Below, in pieces: positions 4,570 to 6,309 of a stretch of 6,309 nt of DNA. The notes beneath the pieces were generated by a model. That model was not told where the DNA came from and ran no database searches. It saw only the letters and a list, made by a program, of their open reading frames with translations. Made by a program: the position numbers and the translations under genes. The stretch comes from Anaerolineales bacterium (GTDB lineage: Bacteria; Chloroflexota; Anaerolineae; UBA7937): assembly GCA_030593425.1 (NCBI GenBank), contig JAUVHF010000095.1:1-6309 (forward strand). Reading direction: 5' to 3'. Each line of letters begins with the position of its first letter. Position 1 is the stretch's first letter.

Positions 4570-5862
4570 CTATTCGGCGCGAGGCCAGAGGGTACGCAAG
4601 CGATCCAGCCCTCGGAAAGCCAGCCAAACTACCCCCATGAGGAGAATCAGAGCCCCTAGCCCCACTAATTGAGCGTAGAGTTGGTTGGGGCCGGGCTGAA
4701 AGCCAGGGACTACGAAGAAGCCGGAGACACCCTGTCCAGAGACCCCCAAGTAGTCGCCAATACCCACCCTGTTCCACCCTACGCCGCTCCGTCCATCGGC
4801 GAAAAGCCCCAAGGCTAAAAGCCCCCAAACTGCGGGGACGGCGTGCATCCCCACCACCGCTGTGAGGTCATCCAGCCTCAGTCGCACCTCCACCAGATAG
4901 ACGGTCAGGGGAAGGAGAAGGCCGGCTATACCCCCCATAAGCAGGGAGGCCCAGGGGGAAACGAAGGGGAAGGAAGCGCTGGCGGCTACCAGCCCCGCCA
5001 CTCCGCCGCGGAGGGAGATAAGGGCGTCTGGGGCCCTGGTGGTGAACCAACTGTAGATGGCGGCTACTAATAGCCCCCCCGAGGCCGAAAGCATTAGATT
5101 GAGCGCAACCTGGGCGAAAGGCAACATATCGTCGAGGAGGGGGTTCCCCAAGGCTACCCCTAGCCAGCCTATCAGGAGGAGGAAAGTACCCAGGAGGGCT
5201 AACAAGGGGAGATGAACCGGGGGAGGAGCTACGGGCCTTCGCCGTCTCTTGAGTCGGGTGCCGAAGATCAGTATCCCCGCCAGGGCTACCCCGGCTCCTA
5301 ATAGATGTACCGTGCCCGAGCCGGCGAAATCGATGAAGCCATGGCCCAAGCCGGTGTTTTTTCCCAGTTGTGAGAGCCAGCCTCCACCCCAAACCCAGTT
5401 GCCGAAGAGGGGATAGAGGAGACCACCGGTGAGGAAAGAGATGAGCAAGAGGAGGGGGAAATTCAACCTCTTAGCCAGGGAGAGGAGGGGGATAGCCGTC
5501 GCCGTGGCTACTAAGGCAGCCTGGAAAAGGAAGAGCGAAACCAGATCCCGGCCAAAGTTGCCTCCTAGCACCCCGAAGCCACCCATACCTATGATCCCCC
5601 AGCCAGGACCCCAGGCCACGTCCAGAGGCGACCATTCTCGCAGCAGGCTCTCCGCTCCAGGTAGGTTGGAGACCACTCCTAGCCCCCCGAACTGAAGGCC
5701 GAACCCCACCAAGGCGTAGGCTATCACCGCCAGGGGGATGGCCAAAAGTCCCATCAGGGCTGTATCCTTGGCCTCCTTTTCCGTTGAGGAGGCGGCCGCT
5801 ACCATAGTTATCCCTGCGGGCAAGAGGAAGGCCAAGGCAGTAAGGATCAGCGTTTCTTCCAT
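4570..5862 (-). CDS. Ammonium transporter, Amt/MEP/Rh family, divergent pore
   Basis: A 430-residue, highly hydrophobic protein consistent with 11 membrane segments, with both termini of the usual family length except for a short C-terminus. The signature D-F-A-G-S-G-T-V-H (178-186) holds the substrate-site Asp178 and pore His186 at the same 8-residue spacing as AmtB D160/H168. The second pore His is H340 in A-V-V-G-M-H-A-V-P. W158 in W-V-W-G-G-G matches AmtB W148. It should form trimers in the cytoplasmic membrane that move ammonium/ammonia inward. Unusual points: positions matching AmtB F107, F215 and S219 appear to be L117, V236 and N240, the usual TM1 F-Y-G-G-x-x-R-x-K-N stretch is absent, and the C-terminal tail stops after G-L-D (418-420) plus ten residues. 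An SD GAGGAG (5872-5877) lies 9 nt before the ATG. No PII gene is adjacent in the window. Confidence 0.9.
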   Translation of the reverse strand: MEETLILTALAFLLPAGITMVAAASSTEKEAKDTALMGLLAIPLAVIAYALVGFGLQFGGLGVVSNLPGAESLLREWSPLDVAWGPGWGIIGMGGFGVLGGNFGRDLVSLFLFQAALVATATAIPLLSLAKRLNFPLLLLISFLTGGLLYPLFGNWVWGGGWLSQLGKNTGLGHGFIDFAGSGTVHLLGAGVALAGILIFGTRLKRRRRPVAPPPVHLPLLALLGTFLLLIGWLGVALGNPLLDDMLPFAQVALNLMLSASGGLLVAAIYSWFTTRAPDALISLRGGVAGLVAASASFPFVSPWASLLMGGIAGLLLPLTVYLVEVRLRLDDLTAVVGMHAVPAVWGLLALGLFADGRSGVGWNRVGIGDYLGVSGQGVSGFFVVPGFQPGPNQLYAQLVGLGALILLMGVVWLAFRGLDRLRTLWPRAE

Positions 5863-5871
5863 CTATTATCG

Positions 5872-5877
5872 CTCCTC
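5872..5877 (-). promoter_or_regulatory. Shine-Dalgarno site of the ammonium transporter gene
   Basis: Minus-strand GAGGAG, within AAAGAGGAG, lies 9 nt before the ATG at 5862-5860 and supports that start. I found no -35/-10 pair of acceptable spacing immediately upstream. Confidence 0.7.
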
Positions 5878-5900
5878 TTTGTAGAAAGGCCGGGGGACAA

Positions 5901-5924
5901 GCCCTGGCCCACTACAGCCAGGAC
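5901..5924 (-). terminator. Hairpin between rarA and amt; possible weak terminator or leader structure
   Basis: On the minus strand GTCCTGGC pairs with GCCAGGGC around an 8-nt loop: eight pairs, one of them G-U. It lies just after the orphan coding tail and 38 nt before the amt ATG. The following bases are C-rich with only a short TTT, so it is not a textbook intrinsic terminator. It could instead be a leader structure of amt. Confidence 0.3.
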
Positions 5925-5933
5925 AGGCCGACG

Positions 5934-6026
5934 CTACGTTTTGCCCTCGATGATCTGTCGCTCTTTCTGTGTGATATCGTATAACTCATAGACGAGGTCG
6001 TCGATTCGGCCGCCGGGGTTTCCCCA
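5934..6026 (-). pseudogene. Orphan C-terminal tail resembling an N6-adenine methylase/Eco57I-type restriction enzyme
   Basis: Directly after the rarA stop, and in the same frame, an open stretch with no start codon ends at TAG (5936-5934). From 6005 it reads I-D-D-L-V-Y-E-L-Y-D-I-T-Q-K-E-R-Q-I-I-E, then G-K-T. The pattern (I/L)D-x-L-V-Y-x-L-Y-x-(L/I)-T-x-x-E-x-x-I-(V/I)-E is what I recall from the extreme C-termini of N6-DNA methylases and Eco57I/TaqI-like type II restriction-modification enzymes. With only about 24 recognisable codons and no ATG, GTG or TTG, it is probably the scar of a deleted gene. Translation could reach it only by readthrough of the rarA TGA. The family assignment is from memory of a short motif. 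Confidence 0.45.
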
Positions 6027-6309
6027 TCAACTTCTCTTCCCTCGCCACCTCTCCAGCCGCTTCTTGATTTCCCTCTCGTACCCTTGCTCGGAGGGCTCAT
6101 AGTATCTCTTGCCCTGCAACTCATCGGGCAGGTACTGTTGTTTGACGTGGTGGCCAGGGTAACTGTGGGGATACTTGTACCCTTCACCGTGCCCCAAGGC
6201 TTTCCTATCTCGGCTGGCGTCTTTCAAGTGGTCGGGCACCTCGGTCTTGCCCTCTTCCTCCACGTCGGCCAGGGCCTTGAAGTAGGCTCCCGTGGAGTTG
6301 CTCTTGGGT
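6027..6309 (-). CDS. rarA: Replication-associated recombination protein A (RarA/MgsA AAA+ ATPase), C-terminal part
   Basis: This is the last 93 codons of a gene whose start lies beyond the right edge; it ends at TGA (6029-6027). The frame is open from the window edge, beginning P-K-S-N-S-T-G-A-Y-F-K-A-L-A-D-V, the usual lead-in to the final RarA segment. The core signature follows: V-P-D-H-L-K-D-A, then G-H-G-E-G-Y-K-Y-P-H-S-Y-P-G, Q-Q-Y-L-P-D-E-L, R-Y-Y-E-P and a basic tail. This is the C-terminal tetramerisation domain; the AAA+ Walker motifs are outside the window. RarA is a clamp-loader-related ATPase that acts at stalled replication forks and single-strand gaps and recruits or stabilises repair factors. 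The GTG at 6263 is internal, not a start. The neighbouring amt gene is functionally unrelated. Confidence 0.95.
   Translation of the reverse strand, partial: PKSNSTGAYFKALADVEEEGKTEVPDHLKDASRDRKALGHGEGYKYPHSYPGHHVKQQYLPDELQGKRYYEPSEQGYEREIKKRLERWRGKRS

Noticed and set aside
5895..5912. Sigma54-like element (TGGGCC-N5-TTGT, minus strand) upstream of amt
   Set aside because: It would suit a nitrogen-regulated gene, but the invariant GC of the -12 element is GT here, and it lies inside the hairpin sequence.

Overview
The window is bacterial, with Shine-Dalgarno (SD) sites, sigma70-type promoters and a lipobox lipoprotein. It is moderately GC-rich by eye and uses AGG/AGA arginine codons freely. 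No marker fixes the lineage. The gene set and style would suit an uncultivated Chloroflexota-like organism, but that is only a guess.

Layout, left to right. (1) Positions 1-440, minus strand: the N-terminal part of a secreted lipoprotein with an NTF2/SnoaL-like domain, cut by the window edge. (2) Positions 441-531: a compact divergent promoter region with two back-to-back -35 boxes 2 bp apart. (3) Positions 532-3017, plus strand: four tightly packed genes, namely a PIG-L/LmbE zinc deacetylase, the 2H phosphoesterase ThpR, a TIGR00725/LOG-like SLOG protein and a COG1926-type phosphoribosyltransferase. Spacings are 13 nt, a 4-nt overlap and 8 nt. A good extended -10 promoter lies in the end of the first gene, just before thpR. 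(4) Positions 3018-3188: a non-coding gap with a perfect inverted repeat. (5) Positions 3189-4136, plus strand: a FabK/nitronate-monooxygenase flavoprotein. (6) Positions 4137-4569: no recognisable gene apart from a 28-codon ORF with an SD; it looks like decayed sequence. (7) Positions 4570-5862, minus strand: a divergent ammonium transporter. (8) Positions 5863-6026: a hairpin and a short orphan C-terminal coding tail that resembles the end of an N6-adenine methylase/restriction enzyme. (9) Positions 6027-6309, minus strand: the C-terminal 93 codons of the AAA+ ATPase RarA.

Working together: thpR, the SLOG protein and the phosphoribosyltransferase all belong to families that act on nucleotides or RNA ends, so they may form a small RNA/nucleotide-processing unit. 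That is inference from families and spacing. The other genes look like ordinary housekeeping or accessory genes. I see no CRISPR array, tRNA, rRNA, intact mobile element or clear new defence system. The most unusual items are the divergent Amt pore, the orphan methylase-like tail, the shared promoter region and the ThpR-SLOG-PRTase cluster.
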